This document shows, in pieces, positions 1 to 9,154 of a stretch of DNA of 64,000 bases. Position 1 is the first letter of the stretch; every line of letters begins with the position of its first letter. Position numbers and translations under genes: made by a program. A model generated the notes under the pieces. That model was given only the letters and a program-made list of their open reading frames with translations. It had not been told where the DNA came from and made no database searches. The DNA comes from an uncultured Exiguobacterium sp. (lineage in GTDB: Bacteria; Bacillota; Bacilli; Exiguobacteriales; Exiguobacteriaceae): NCBI GenBank assembly GCA_913775715.1, contig CAJYMC010000007.1, forward strand, positions 496,001-560,000, given 5' to 3'.

Positions 1-210
1 ATGTATGATCGTTTTCAAACCGTCCCTGTATCTGGTGTTATTTTTTCCAAAGCAGATGAGACAAGTGAATTATGGTCGATCGTGGGTCTTGCGGAGGAAA
101 GTGAATTGCCGATCTATTGTATAACTACTGGTCAAGAGGTGCCCGAAGATATTATGTTTGCTTCCGCAGAAGAGATATCTGAGATGGTCGTTAAGAGAGG
201 AATGGGATGA
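1..210 (+). CDS. flhF: FlhF, C-terminal fragment (gene begins upstream of window)
   Basis: This is the last 69 codons of the SRP-type GTPase FlhF, which places flagella at their proper site. The gene enters from outside the window, so the ATG at position 1 is internal. A SKADET stretch near residue 17 matches the G4 guanine-specificity motif (TKLDE in the family). The tail, with ITTGQEVPEDI, resembles the GQ-VP-DI end of SRP GTPases. It overlaps the next gene, flhG, by four bases, and FlhG is the known regulator of the FlhF GTPase. Identification rests on this short tail plus neighbours. Confidence 0.88.
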   Translation: MYDRFQTVPVSGVIFSKADETSELWSIVGLAEESELPIYCITTGQEVPEDIMFASAEEISEMVVKRGMG

Positions 211-1061
211 TGCAAGAAGATCAAGCACGTGTCCTACGCTCTAAATTATCTGTAAATGAGACCAAGACGATAGCGATCGTCAGTGGTAAAGGTGGCGTTG
301 GTAAAACGAATGTTGCTGTCAACTTAGGCGTTGCGTTATCCCTTCAAAATAAGAAGGTACTTCTCATTGATTTAGATATCGGTATGGCGAATATCGGAAT
401 TTTACTAGGGAAATCTTCAAAGTTATCCCTCATGGAATGTGTGAAGAAAAGGGAATCATTGCAGCAATCCATCGTGGAGTATTCCTCTACGTTACACTTC
501 ATTCATGGAGGAAGTGGATTTGCGGAATTAACTAATCTTACGGCAGAGGATACGACCTTCTTGCTACGAGAATTTCGCTTCTTCTATGACTATGATTACG
601 TCTTGCTGGATTTAGGAGCGGGTGCGAACCATCAAACGTTTGACTTCATTAGCAGTGCAGATGAAGCGTGGTTGATTGTCACACCAGAACCTACTTCCAT
701 CATGGATGGGTATGCATTTGTGAAGTTAGCCCATCATCATGCAAAAGAATTGCCAATCTCTGTAATCGTCAATCGAGCGTCTCATGGTGAAGAAGCGCTT
801 GAAACGTTCGATCGTCTTGAGTTGGTTAGTTCTCAATTCTTAAGAAAGTCATTACGTTTCATCGGGTTTTTACCTGAAGATCAGACAGTCGTAAAGGCGG
901 TCAAAGCCCAAATGCCATTTTATATCATGGACCGAAAGAGTAACGTCAGTTGGCGAATGGACCACATCACGACTTCATTGACAGGTGTTCGCGTAAAAGA
1001 ACGAAGATTTTTAGATCGATTATTCGGTCGACTAAAGCATGGGAAAGATCATGTCCATTAA
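207..1061 (+). CDS. flhG: FlhG (YlxH), MinD-like ATPase controlling flagellar number
   Basis: A 284-residue ParA/MinD-family ATPase that regulates flagellar number and placement with FlhF. The deviant Walker A motif GKGGVGKT lies at residues 27-34. Ahead of it, residues 5-11 read DQARVLR, matching the DQAxxLR helix by which FlhG activates the FlhF GTPase. Switch motifs follow (LLIDLDIGMAN, then DYVLLDLGAGA). Length matches the family. The start ATG overlaps the flhF stop, so the two are translationally coupled. In B. subtilis cheB follows this gene; here cheA starts 26 bases after its stop. Confidence 0.95.
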   Translation: MMQEDQARVLRSKLSVNETKTIAIVSGKGGVGKTNVAVNLGVALSLQNKKVLLIDLDIGMANIGILLGKSSKLSLMECVKKRESLQQSIVEYSSTLHFIHGGSGFAELTNLTAEDTTFLLREFRFFYDYDYVLLDLGAGANHQTFDFISSADEAWLIVTPEPTSIMDGYAFVKLAHHHAKELPISVIVNRASHGEEALETFDRLELVSSQFLRKSLRFIGFLPEDQTVVKAVKAQMPFYIMDRKSNVSWRMDHITTSLTGVRVKERRFLDRLFGRLKHGKDHVH

Positions 1062-1087
1062 GTTGGAGATAAAGGAGGAAATCATTC

Positions 1088-3082
1088 ATGGACTTAAATG
1101 AATATGTAGGATTGTTCCTTGATGAATCAATGGAGCATCTTCAAGCAATCAATACAAGCTTATTGGATTTCGAACAACGGATGGACGATGAAGCCGTCAT
1201 TGATCAAATTTTTCGTTCGGCGCACACACTTAAAGGAATGGCGGGAACGATGGGGTATGATGCCATTGCTGATCTTACGCATGAAATGGAGAGCGCCCTT
1301 GATTTAGTTCGTTCTAAAAAGCAACCAGCGACTGCAGAGTTGATTGATGTATTATTCGTTGCAGCTGAACAGCTCGAGACGATGGTCGAAGATATTAGCA
1401 GAGGCGGAAAAGGAAAGCTAGATGTAGCAGAAACGGTCAATCGCTTAAAGCGTTTCATCCAGCCGAACGATGTACAAACTGCGACAGTCGTTCCTGAGGT
1501 GGCGCAACAGAACTTTGAATGTGATGTGTATTCGAAAGCGGTCGTCCAACAATCGATTGCGGCAGGATATCAGGCATATGTCTTATCCATCGAGCTTTCA
1601 GCGGATGTGATCTTAAAGGCGGCGCGTGTCTACATGGTCTTTGATCGTCTTCAATCGCTTGGGGATGTAATTTTATCGAATCCAACTTCTGATGACTTAG
1701 AACAAGAGCATTTCGATACTTCTTTTGAAATTTTATTCGTCACACAAAGTGAGCAAAAAACGATCCAGGAAGCCGTTGAAACTGTATCGGAAGTCGCAAA
1801 TGTAACAATCGTTCCATTCGAGACCATGCCCGAAGCGGAAGTCGCCATCTCCACGTTACAACCAGAACCAGCAACTGTAGATGTTCCGAAAACAGAAACA
1901 TCCGTGAATGAGACGCTAGACACAACTGCACCCGTCGCATCCAAGACGATTCGCGTTAATTTAGAACGAATCGATCGATTGATGAACTTATTCGAAGAAT
2001 TCATCATCGACCGTGGACGGTTGGAACGGATTGCAGCTGAAGTAAGTTCTCCAGAATTGACGGATACGGTCGAACGGATTAAACGCGGTACGAATGAATT
2101 GCAGTCTCTCGTACTCACGTTACGTATGATGCCAATCGAACAAGTATTCAATCGATTCCCACGGATGGTACGTTCTGTATCAAAAGATGTCGGAAAGCAC
2201 ATCAAGTTACATATCACGGGTGCTGAGACAGAACTAGATCGAACTGTCATCGACGAAATCGGAGATCCGTTGGTTCACTTGATTCGTAACGCAATCGATC
2301 ATGGGATTGAAAATAAGGCGGACCGGATTCTTGCCGGTAAACCTGTTGAAGGTAACCTGTCCTTACGTGCGTATCATTCGGGAAATCGTGTCTTCATTGA
2401 AATCGAAGATGATGGTGCTGGGATCAATCATGAACGTGTTACACGAATCGCGATTGAAAAAGGATTGATCACAGAAGAAGAAGCGACGCAATTAACAATA
2501 GAAGAAGCATCAATGTTATTATTCGCCCCTGGTTTTTCGACGGCGGAAACCGTAACAGATTTATCTGGTCGCGGAGTCGGACTGGATGTCGTCAAATCCA
2601 AGATCGAGTCACTTGGCGGAGAAGTGTTCGTGGAAACACGACGTGGAGAAGGAACGATTTTCCGTATCAGCTTACCACTGACACTATCTATCATTTCAGC
2701 GATGCTAGTGGAACTTGGTACAGAAACGTATGCTATTCCGTTGACGGCGATCATCGAGACGACATCATTAAGAAGCTCTTCGATCCTACAGGCGCATCGT
2801 GAGAAAGTATTCGATTTCCGTGGACAATTGGTTCCATTGATTTCGTTAAATGAAGTCTATGGCTTGCCGCAACATGATGCGGATGCATACTCCGTTGTGG
2901 TGGTTCGAAGCGGTGAGAAACTTGCCGGTTTGGTCGTCTCGGAATTGATTGGACAACAAGAAATCGTCATGAAGCCGCTTGGTAGTTATCTTGAAGGAAT
3001 TCGTGCGATTTCTGGAGCAACCATCCTCGGTGATGGACAGGTTGCATTGATCATTGACAGTAATGCTCTATTACGAAAGTGA
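1088..3082 (+). CDS. cheA: Chemotaxis histidine kinase CheA
   Basis: CheA couples chemoreceptors to the flagellar motor by autophosphorylating on histidine and passing phosphate to CheY. Domains run in the normal order over 664 residues: an HPt domain with phospho-accepting His46 in AHTLKGMAG; a CheY-binding P2 region around 150-250; a dimerisation helix pair near 285-350; a GHKL ATPase with N-box HLIRNAIDHGIE near 396, DDGAGI and GRGVGLDVV near 493; and a C-terminal CheW-like domain. All key residues are present. A strong AAAGGAGG site precedes the ATG. It overlaps or nearly abuts cheW. Confidence 0.97.
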   Translation: MDLNEYVGLFLDESMEHLQAINTSLLDFEQRMDDEAVIDQIFRSAHTLKGMAGTMGYDAIADLTHEMESALDLVRSKKQPATAELIDVLFVAAEQLETMVEDISRGGKGKLDVAETVNRLKRFIQPNDVQTATVVPEVAQQNFECDVYSKAVVQQSIAAGYQAYVLSIELSADVILKAARVYMVFDRLQSLGDVILSNPTSDDLEQEHFDTSFEILFVTQSEQKTIQEAVETVSEVANVTIVPFETMPEAEVAISTLQPEPATVDVPKTETSVNETLDTTAPVASKTIRVNLERIDRLMNLFEEFIIDRGRLERIAAEVSSPELTDTVERIKRGTNELQSLVLTLRMMPIEQVFNRFPRMVRSVSKDVGKHIKLHITGAETELDRTVIDEIGDPLVHLIRNAIDHGIENKADRILAGKPVEGNLSLRAYHSGNRVFIEIEDDGAGINHERVTRIAIEKGLITEEEATQLTIEEASMLLFAPGFSTAETVTDLSGRGVGLDVVKSKIESLGGEVFVETRRGEGTIFRISLPLTLSIISAMLVELGTETYAIPLTAIIETTSLRSSSILQAHREKVFDFRGQLVPLISLNEVYGLPQHDADAYSVVVVRSGEKLAGLVVSELIGQQEIVMKPLGSYLEGIRAISGATILGDGQVALIIDSNALLRK

Positions 3083-3093
3083 GGGAATTGAAG

Positions 3094-3522
3094 ATGGAAC
3101 AAAAGTGGGTTGTTTTTCAATTAGAAGAGAATTCATATGGGATTGACGTACAATCTGTTCGTTCGATCGAACGCCTCATTCCCATCACACGGATTCCGAA
3201 TGCCGCATCTTTCGTTAAAGGTGTGATTAACTTACGTGGGGTCGTCACACCTGTGATTGATCTTCGGGCACGCTTAGGATTTGAGATGATCGAAGAAACG
3301 GAAGAAACACGGATCATCATTGCCACTCTCGAACACGGAGATGCGGGCTTCATCGTTGATCGAGCGAATGAAGTCGTAGAATCATCAGATGTCAGAATCG
3401 AGCCTTTAAGTGAACAAAAGCAAGAGGATGCATCGTATTTGACAGCAGTCGCCAAGGGTGAGCATCAGCTGTTTTCGTTAATCGAGCCGAACCGTTTGTT
3501 TGAGGACATCGTTCATGCTTAA
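3094..3522 (+). CDS. cheW: CheW, chemoreceptor-kinase coupling protein
   Basis: A small adaptor (142 residues) made of one CheW SH3-like domain that links chemoreceptors to CheA. The family pattern is visible: VVFQLEENSYGIDVQSVRSIE at the start, IPNAASFVKGVINLRG in the middle and a DLRARLG stretch. I chose the ATG at 3094, because GAGGG at 3081-3085 is well spaced from it. A GTG at 3079 in the same frame overlaps the cheA stop and is less likely. The next gene, cheC, begins inside its last codons. Confidence 0.95.
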   Translation: MEQKWVVFQLEENSYGIDVQSVRSIERLIPITRIPNAASFVKGVINLRGVVTPVIDLRARLGFEMIEETEETRIIIATLEHGDAGFIVDRANEVVESSDVRIEPLSEQKQEDASYLTAVAKGEHQLFSLIEPNRLFEDIVHA

Positions 3523-4123
3523 TGCTGACGAAAAAGATATTTTCAGAGAGATCGGAAATATCGGAGCAGGTCATGCAGCTACAGCATTATCGACACTCTT
3601 AGGAAAACCGATTGAAATCGAAGTTCCTTCGGCTGAGTTAGAGCCATTCTCGTCGATTATCGATCGAGTCGGAGGAGCGGAAGCGTATACGGCTGGAGCA
3701 CTACTGCGTTTCTCAGGAGATATTCGAGCAACCTTACTCTTTTTAATGCCTCTACACGACGCAGAGAAATTGATTGGTCAATTGATGAAGTCCGAGTTCC
3801 AATTTTTCTCTGATTTTCATGAAATGGGGGTTTCTGCCTGGGAGGAAATCGGGAATATACTAATCGGCGCATATGCACGTTCGATTTCAGATTGGTTGAA
3901 CCTTTCCCTACAAGTCAGCGTACCTGCTTCTGCATTTGATATGGTCGGCGCCTTGCTTGAAGTGGCTCTTCTTGAATCTTCGACTCCAGGAAACATGGCA
4001 TTATACATCGACACGCATCTTTCGAGTGCGGGGAATGAATTGACTGGTCATTTGCTTCTTTTACCAGAAGCTAATGCATTTCAGACCGTCTTTCAGCGAT
4101 TGGGTGTGGATATTGATGGATGA
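3515..4123 (+). CDS. cheC: CheC, CheY-P phosphatase
   Basis: A CheC/FliY/CheX-family phosphatase of 202 residues that removes phosphate from CheY-P and partners with CheD in adaptation. Both active-site helices with the E-x3-N pattern are visible: EIGNIGAGHAATALS near the N-terminus and EEIGNILIGAYARS near residue 108. The ATG at 3515 has GAGG nine bases upstream and overlaps the cheW stop; an in-frame TTG at 3500 is less favoured. It overlaps cheD by eight bases, a coupling that fits their joint function. Confidence 0.94.
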   Translation: MLNADEKDIFREIGNIGAGHAATALSTLLGKPIEIEVPSAELEPFSSIIDRVGGAEAYTAGALLRFSGDIRATLLFLMPLHDAEKLIGQLMKSEFQFFSDFHEMGVSAWEEIGNILIGAYARSISDWLNLSLQVSVPASAFDMVGALLEVALLESSTPGNMALYIDTHLSSAGNELTGHLLLLPEANAFQTVFQRLGVDIDG

Positions 4124-4598
4124 ACTCATACGAATTGGAATCGCGGAATATGCGATTAGTAAACATCCCGTCATTCTCCGCACCGCTGGTCTTGGCTCAT
4201 GTGTCGGTGTCGTCATCTATGATCAGGAGCGAGGATTGTCCAGTATGGCACACGTGATGTTGCCAGACTCAGCGATTAGTCGAAATCGTGAAGCTGAAGT
4301 CGGTAAGTTTGCGGATACTGCTATTCTGGAGGTCGTAAAACGTTTACGAGCGCAAGGTGCGGTGAGATTACGCGCTAAAATTGCTGGTGGTGCACAAATG
4401 TTCCAATTCAAATATGAACATGAATCGATGCGAATTGGAGAACGAAACATTGCGTCCGTCAAAGACATGCTACAAAAGACAGGTATTCCACTTGTCGCAG
4501 AAGATGTCGGAGGTACAAATGGACGGACGATCGAGTTCCACTCAAAGTCAGGACGTCTCGTGATCCGGACAGTAAATGTCGGGACGTTGGAAATATAG
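4116..4598 (+). CDS. cheD: CheD, chemoreceptor glutamine deamidase
   Basis: CheD deamidates glutamines on chemoreceptors and is bound by CheC. The catalytic triad is in place: Thr23, Cys29 (in GLGSCVGVV) and His46 (in SMAHVMLP). Their spacing equals that of the structurally known Thermotoga enzyme (T21, C27, H44). A GTNGRTIEFH stretch near the end is also typical. At 160 residues it has the usual length when started at the ATG at 4116, which overlaps the cheC stop codon. Confidence 0.95.
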   Translation: MDELIRIGIAEYAISKHPVILRTAGLGSCVGVVIYDQERGLSSMAHVMLPDSAISRNREAEVGKFADTAILEVVKRLRAQGAVRLRAKIAGGAQMFQFKYEHESMRIGERNIASVKDMLQKTGIPLVAEDVGGTNGRTIEFHSKSGRLVIRTVNVGTLEI

Positions 4599-4611
4599 AG
4601 GAGGAATGGTC

Positions 4612-5385
4612 ATGCGTGAGGAATTACAACAACTTTGGGATCGATGGCTATCGACACGTGATATCACGGTAGCGGATGAGTTACTCTTGAATTACGAACC
4701 TCTCGTTCAATATCATGTTCAACGCCTGAGTGCTACATTACCTAAAAGTGTCGATCGGGATGAATTGAAAAGTTTAGGGATGATGGGATTGTACGACGCT
4801 CTTCAAAAATTCGATCAAAATCATAATAATAAATTCGACACGTATGCCGCCTTTCGGATTCGGGGAGCAATTTTAGACGGACTGCGAAAGATCGATTGGT
4901 TACCGCGTTCTTTACGAGAAAAAGCAAAACGGGTCGAGGCAGCTGTTGAGATACTAGAGCAATCACTTCAAAGAACACCGACAATTGAAGAAGTATCTTC
5001 GATTGTCGAGATGTCTACGGATGAAGTGAAAAGTGCGTTAGCCGAAAGTTATTTTGCGAACGTATTATCAATCGATGAAGCGGTCACCTTACAAGATGAA
5101 GGGAAAGCCATGACGGTGTCCTATTTAGATCCGGATACAGCAACGCCTGAGGACATGTTATTAATGCGTGAACTGATCGCTAAACTGGCAGAGGAAGTAA
5201 AAGAACTGTCTGAAAAAGAACAGTTGGTCGTATCGCTCTTCTACTATGAGGAATTAACATTGACCGAGATTGGTGAAATTCTGGAATTGTCGACTTCACG
5301 GATCTCTCAAATCCACTCTAAAGCTCTACGTAAATTAAAAAATGCATTGGGAAGTGCATACTTAGCAGATCGTGTCGCAATGTGA
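4612..5385 (+). CDS. sigD: RNA polymerase sigma factor SigD (flagellar sigma-28)
   Basis: An alternative sigma factor of the sigma-28/FliA family that directs late flagellar, chemotaxis and autolysin genes. Regions 2 to 4 can be followed: LVQYHVQRLS, DELKSLGMMGLYDALQKFD, then FRIRGAILDGLRKIDWLPR, and a C-terminal helix-turn-helix LTLTEIGEILELSTSRISQIHSKALRKLK in separate blocks. Length (257 residues) is close to B. subtilis SigD. The ATG at 4612 sits eight bases after GGAGG; an ATG at 4606 is too close to it. It is placed at the end of the che genes as in B. subtilis. Confidence 0.96.
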   Translation: MREELQQLWDRWLSTRDITVADELLLNYEPLVQYHVQRLSATLPKSVDRDELKSLGMMGLYDALQKFDQNHNNKFDTYAAFRIRGAILDGLRKIDWLPRSLREKAKRVEAAVEILEQSLQRTPTIEEVSSIVEMSTDEVKSALAESYFANVLSIDEAVTLQDEGKAMTVSYLDPDTATPEDMLLMRELIAKLAEEVKELSEKEQLVVSLFYYEELTLTEIGEILELSTSRISQIHSKALRKLKNALGSAYLADRVAM

Positions 5386-5398
5386 AAGGAAATTGATC

Positions 5399-5857
5399 AT
5401 GACAGTCGTGTATATACTCCTCGCAGCGCTTATATGCTACGCGTTACTTCTACTGTTTCGTCAGCAAGCGGATTTAAAGGATCGTATCACGCGTTTAGAG
5501 CGTGAGAAGGATGAGACGGAACAAATATTGCTGCGTTTCATGGAACAGGTGAACGGTATGACGGAAAGCGATTCAAAATCCACTCTGGAACCTTCATTAC
5601 AAGTAGATGCCCAAGGATTCTCTCCAAGTGAGCAAGTGTTGCATAGTGAGACTGATCCGGACACGGGACAACCTGAAGTGAAGAAAATCGTACACGAAGA
5701 ACCGGTAGTTACGCAAGAACAAGAGATGACGGATGTCAAACAAGCATTACAAGAAGGTACAGATATAGAGGCACTCGCTCGTTCCTTGAACCGAGGAACG
5801 GGTGAGGTCGCTTTAATCGCGAAACTTTCTCATCAAACGAAGGTTGCCCCTCGTTAA
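5399..5857 (+). CDS. swrB: SwrB/YlxL-like membrane-anchored motility protein
   Basis: A 152-residue protein with one N-terminal membrane segment (about residues 3-20), a short coiled coil (residues 25-45, rich in Arg, Glu and Leu) and an acidic, probably disordered middle. The C-terminal 35 residues (ALARSLNRGTGEVALIAKL) resemble the helical end of B. subtilis SwrB/YlxL, which lies in the same place after sigD and promotes flagellar basal-body maturation. Similarity is partly positional, so the assignment is less sure than for its neighbours. The ATG at 5399 has AAAGGA eight bases upstream. Confidence 0.7.
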   Translation: MTVVYILLAALICYALLLLFRQQADLKDRITRLEREKDETEQILLRFMEQVNGMTESDSKSTLEPSLQVDAQGFSPSEQVLHSETDPDTGQPEVKKIVHEEPVVTQEQEMTDVKQALQEGTDIEALARSLNRGTGEVALIAKLSHQTKVAPR

Positions 5858-5872
5858 TCTTTATGCTATATT
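5844..5872 (+). promoter_or_regulatory. Predicted sigma-A promoter for rpsB, extended -10
   Basis: TTGCCC (5844-5849) and TATATT (5867-5872) are 17 bases apart, with TG one base before the -10 hexamer (TGcTATATT). The -35 box overlaps the last codons of the swrB-like gene. The same -10 core, TATGCTATATT, recurs ahead of rimP. Confidence 0.7.
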
Positions 5873-5878
5873 AGTCTA

Positions 5879-5986
5879 CGGTGTTAATTACGCACGCATG
5901 TATCGCCAGCTGTGGTGCCTTTAATAGGTTAGCTGGATAGACGATCATCGCGGAGGACATCCAAAACCCAAAAGGAGGAATTCATC
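5879..5986 (+). promoter_or_regulatory. Structured rpsB mRNA leader, possible S2 autoregulatory element
   Basis: About 108 bases lie between the predicted transcription start and the rpsB ATG. GTCTA (5874-5878) can pair with TAGAC (5938-5942), enclosing a second stem CCAGCT (5906-5911) with AGCTGG (5931-5936). Long leaders of r-protein genes often bind the encoded protein. That function here is inferred, not shown. The AAAGGAGG ribosome site lies just outside the paired region. Confidence 0.4.
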
Positions 5987-6721
5987 ATGGCAGTAATCTC
6001 GATGAAACAATTGTTAGAAGCTGGTGTACACTTCGGTCACCAAACACGCCGTTGGAACCCAAAAATGGCGAAATACATCTTCACAGAACGGAACGGAATC
6101 TACATCATCGACCTTCAAAAAACGGTCAAAAAAGTAGACGAAGCATACAACTTCATCCGTGAAGTAGCGTCTGAAGGCGGAAACGTTCTTTTCGTTGGTA
6201 CGAAAAAACAAGCTCAAGACACTGTGAAAGAAGAAGCGATCCGTGCAGGTCAATACTTCATCAACGAACGTTGGTTGGGTGGAACTCTCACGAACTTCTC
6301 TACAATCAAAAAACGTATCAACCGTTTGAAACAACTCGAAAAAATGGAAGAGAACGGTACATTCGAAGTTCTTCCTAAAAAAGAAGTCATCATTCTTAAA
6401 AAAGAAATGACTCGTCTTGAGAAATTCCTCGGCGGTATCAAAGATATGCCAGGCGTTCCGGATGCACTCTTCATCGTTGACCCACGCAAAGAGCGTATCG
6501 CGATTGCAGAAGCACACAAACTCAACATCCCAATCGTTGCGATTGTTGATACTAACTGTGATCCAGACGAAATCGACTACGTCATCCCAGCGAACGACGA
6601 TGCGATCCGTGCAGTCAAATTGCTCACTGGTAAAATGGCTGACGCAATCCTCGAAGTTAAACAAGGCGAAGATAACGTAGCACCTGAAACTACTGAAGAA
6701 GTAGTAGCAGACGCTGAGTAA
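5987..6721 (+). CDS. rpsB: 30S ribosomal protein S2
   Basis: Ribosomal protein S2 (244 residues), a late-binding component of the small subunit. The opening, [24 protein letters not shown], is the universal S2 signature (given here in part), followed by [20 protein letters not shown] and [12 protein letters not shown] motifs. An acidic tail ends the protein, as in other Bacillales. Codon choice is strongly biased (mostly AAA, GAA, AAC), typical of highly expressed genes. It has its own promoter and leader, and a terminator-like hairpin separates it from tsf. Confidence 0.98.
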   Translation: MAVISMKQLLEAGVHFGHQTRRWNPKMAKYIFTERNGIYIIDLQKTVKKVDEAYNFIREVASEGGNVLFVGTKKQAQDTVKEEAIRAGQYFINERWLGGTLTNFSTIKKRINRLKQLEKMEENGTFEVLPKKEVIILKKEMTRLEKFLGGIKDMPGVPDALFIVDPRKERIAIAEAHKLNIPIVAIVDTNCDPDEIDYVIPANDDAIRAVKLLTGKMADAILEVKQGEDNVAPETTEEVVADAE

Positions 6722-6733
6722 TTCGTGATGCCA

Positions 6734-6771
6734 GGTGATAAAGGGAATCGACCTTTTATCACCTTTTTTTT
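6734..6771 (+). terminator. Hairpin terminator/attenuator between rpsB and tsf
   Basis: GGTGATAAAGGG (6734-6745) pairs with CCTTTTATCACC (6752-6763) with one mismatch and is followed by a run of eight T. It probably lowers readthrough into tsf. Confidence 0.85.
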
Positions 6772-6803
6772 GAAACTAAGGATGTTATAAGGAGGAATAT
6801 CGA

Positions 6804-7685
6804 ATGGCTATTACAGCAGCAATGGTTAAAGAACTTCGTGAAAAAACAGGTGCAGGTATGCTCGACTGCAAAAAAGCACTCGTTGAAACTGACGGTGATA
6901 TGAACGCAGCAGTAGATTTCTTGCGTGAAAAAGGGATCGCTAAAGCAGCGGCAAAAGGCGATCGTATCGCAGCTGAAGGATTAACTGCAGTTGCAGTTGA
7001 CGGCAACAAAGCGGCACTCGTTGAAATCAACTCAGAAACAGACTTCGTTGCGAAAAACGAACGTTTCCAAACACTCGTTCAAAACATCGCAGACGCTGTT
7101 CTCCGTAACGGTTCTGAGACAGCAGAAGCTGCTCTTGCTTCTGAATACGAAGCAGGCAAAACAATCGACACATACATCTCAGAAGAAGCTTCAACAATCG
7201 GAGAGAAAATCTCACTCCGTCGCGTAGCGCTCTTCACAAAAGCAGATGATGCAGTATTCGGTTCTTACCTCCACATGGGTGGACGCATCGGTTCAGTCGT
7301 CGTTATCGAAGGTACGACAGACGAAACAGTTGCAAAAGACGTTGCAATGCACATCGCAGCAGCACGTCCACTTTACGTTGACCGTACTTCTGTCACAGAA
7401 GAAGAAAAAGCACGTGAAGAAAAAGTCCTCACTGAGCAAGCATTGAACGAAGGAAAACCTGCTAACATCGTTGAAAAAATGATCGTTGGTCGTATGAACA
7501 AGTTCTTCGAGGAAATCTGCCTCGTCGATCAAACGTTCGTCAAGGATCCAGACTTCAAAGTTGGTAAATATGTAGAATCTAAAGGCGGTAAAGTCGTGTC
7601 ATTCGTACGCTTCGAAGTTGGAGAAGGTATGGAAAAACGCGAAGAGAACTTCGCTGAAGAAGTTATGAACCAACTTAAAAAATAA
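6804..7685 (+). CDS. tsf: Translation elongation factor Ts
   Basis: EF-Ts (293 residues) is the guanine-nucleotide exchange factor for EF-Tu. The N-terminal UBA-like domain with [19 protein letters not shown] is clear, followed by the core motif [10 protein letters not shown] around residue 76-85, which contains the TDFV residues that contact EF-Tu. The C-terminal part contains GRMNKFFEE and LVDQTFVKD, also typical. Length equals the Bacillus protein. It lies between two hairpin terminators, suggesting expression can be set separately from rpsB and pyrH. Confidence 0.98.
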   Translation: MAITAAMVKELREKTGAGMLDCKKALVETDGDMNAAVDFLREKGIAKAAAKGDRIAAEGLTAVAVDGNKAALVEINSETDFVAKNERFQTLVQNIADAVLRNGSETAEAALASEYEAGKTIDTYISEEASTIGEKISLRRVALFTKADDAVFGSYLHMGGRIGSVVVIEGTTDETVAKDVAMHIAAARPLYVDRTSVTEEEKAREEKVLTEQALNEGKPANIVEKMIVGRMNKFFEEICLVDQTFVKDPDFKVGKYVESKGGKVVSFVRFEVGEGMEKREENFAEEVMNQLKK

Positions 7686-7712
7686 GAATCGGGATCATCC
7701 TGATGACAAGAG

Positions 7713-7769
7713 AAGGAACACGTATGCTTCAATCCACTTTCGTGTGGAAGTGGTTCGTGTTCCTTTTTT
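7713..7769 (+). terminator. Two-part hairpin terminator after tsf
   Basis: AAGGAACACG (7713-7722) pairs perfectly with CGTGTTCCTT (7756-7765), followed by six T. Within it CCACTT (7734-7739) can pair with AAGTGG (7748-7753), making a stacked or bulged second stem. Confidence 0.8.
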
Positions 7770-7796
7770 ACGGAATTTAGCAAGGGGGACATAGTC

Positions 7797-8516
7797 ATGC
7801 AACCGAAATATAACCGGATTGTGTTAAAATTGAGCGGAGAAGCGCTCGCAGGAGATCAAGGGTTTGGGATTAATCCTGTCATCGTCAAATCTATCTCGAA
7901 ACAGATTCGCGAATTGATTGAATTGAATGTTGAAGTAGCGGTCGTCGTCGGAGCTGGAAACATTTGGCGTGGTAAAACAGGTGCAGAACTTGGGATGGAC
8001 CGGGCCAATGCCGATTATATGGGGATGTTAGCGACAGTCATGAACTCGCTTGCGCTTCAAGATAGCTTAGAAGATGTAGGTGTTGAGACACGCGTTCAAA
8101 CATCGATTGAGATGCGTCAAGTGGCAGAACCGTACATTCGTCGCCGTGCAATGCGTCACTTAGAAAAAGGACGCGTCGTCATCTTTGCGGCAGGTACAGG
8201 AAACCCGTACTTCTCAACAGATACGACAGCTGCTCTTCGTGCAGCTGAAATTGAAGCGGAAGTCATCTTGATGGCGAAGAACAACGTTGATGGTGTCTAC
8301 TCAGCGGACCCGAATGTTGATCCAGAAGCGAAGAAGTTCGAGACGCTTTCTTACTTGGATGTCTTAAAAGATGGTCTTCAAGTCATGGACTCTACAGCTA
8401 CATCACTTTGTATGGACAATGACATCCCGCTCATCGTCTTCTCGTTGATGGAAGAAGGTAACATCAAACGTGTCGTCATCGGTGATGAAATCGGGACAAT
8501 CGTAAGGGGGAACTAA
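7797..8516 (+). CDS. pyrH: UMP kinase
   Basis: A hexameric bacterial UMP kinase (239 residues) of the amino-acid-kinase fold, converting UMP to UDP for pyrimidine nucleotide supply. Visible motifs are [13 protein letters not shown] at the N-terminus, [10 protein letters not shown] (phosphate-binding glycine loop), [21 protein letters not shown], and [20 protein letters not shown]. Length matches B. subtilis PyrH. A GGGGGA ribosome site precedes the ATG. Two bases separate it from frr, so they form one translational unit. Confidence 0.98.
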   Translation: MQPKYNRIVLKLSGEALAGDQGFGINPVIVKSISKQIRELIELNVEVAVVVGAGNIWRGKTGAELGMDRANADYMGMLATVMNSLALQDSLEDVGVETRVQTSIEMRQVAEPYIRRRAMRHLEKGRVVIFAAGTGNPYFSTDTTAALRAAEIEAEVILMAKNNVDGVYSADPNVDPEAKKFETLSYLDVLKDGLQVMDSTATSLCMDNDIPLIVFSLMEEGNIKRVVIGDEIGTIVRGN

Positions 8517-8517
8517 T

Positions 8518-9075
8518 ATGTCAAAAGAAATCTTAAAACAAGCCGAAGAACGGATGGAAAAGGCACACCTCTCACTTAAAAAGGAACTTGCGACACTTCG
8601 CGCGGGTCGCGCGAACGTAGCGATTTTAGATCCCGTTCAAGTCGAGTACTACGGTGCACCGACACCGCTCAATCAAGTAGCAAACGTCAACACACCAGAA
8701 GCGCGTCTGATCTTGATTACTCCGTGGGATAAATCAATGGTCAGTGAAATTGAAAAAGCGATTCAGCGTGCAGATCTTGGTCTTGCACCATCATCTGATG
8801 GTACGGTCATTCGTCTTGCGATTCCGCCACTAACGGAGGAACGTCGGAAGGAACTCGTTAAACTCGTCAAGAAGTATACGGAAGAAGGGAAAGTTGCTCT
8901 CCGTAACATTCGTCGTGATACGAACGAGCAGTTAAAGAAACAAGAAAAAGATGGTGCATTGACAGAAGACGATCTGCGTGGATACACAGAAGATGTTCAA
9001 ACGTTGACAGACAAGTTCGTCAAACAACTTGATCAGACGGCAACGGAAAAAGAACAAGAAATCATGGAAGTATGA
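8518..9075 (+). CDS. frr: Ribosome recycling factor
   Basis: RRF (185 residues) splits the post-termination ribosome together with EF-G. The three-helix-bundle sequence is typical: [20 protein letters not shown] in part, TPLNQVANV, then [26 protein letters not shown] in separate segments, and [18 protein letters not shown] near the end. Length is that of the Bacillus protein. The ribosome site AAGGGGGA lies in the last codons of pyrH. Confidence 0.98.
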   Translation: MSKEILKQAEERMEKAHLSLKKELATLRAGRANVAILDPVQVEYYGAPTPLNQVANVNTPEARLILITPWDKSMVSEIEKAIQRADLGLAPSSDGTVIRLAIPPLTEERRKELVKLVKKYTEEGKVALRNIRRDTNEQLKKQEKDGALTEDDLRGYTEDVQTLTDKFVKQLDQTATEKEQEIMEV

Positions 9076-9095
9076 CGCATCGGATCGTCATGGGG

Positions 9096-9128
9096 GGGAC
9101 TCTTTGTCACACGAAGAGTCCCTTTCTT
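9096..9128 (+). terminator. Rho-independent terminator after frr
   Basis: GGGACTCTT (9096-9104) pairs with AAGAGTCCC (9114-9122) over a nine-base loop and is followed by TTTCTT. The uridine tract is imperfect, so some readthrough into uppS is expected. Confidence 0.75.
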
Positions 9129-9154
9129 CATAATTGAGAGAGGAGGAAGTGCGG

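Noticed and set aside
1651..2250. 199-residue open frame on the minus strand across cheA
   Set aside because: Ser/Thr/Arg-rich low-information sequence opposite conserved cheA domains; no ribosome site.
6014..6664. 216-residue open frame on the minus strand across rpsB
   Set aside because: It mirrors the biased codons of rpsB, is Phe- and Asp-rich without any motif, and has no ribosome site. It is an antisense shadow.
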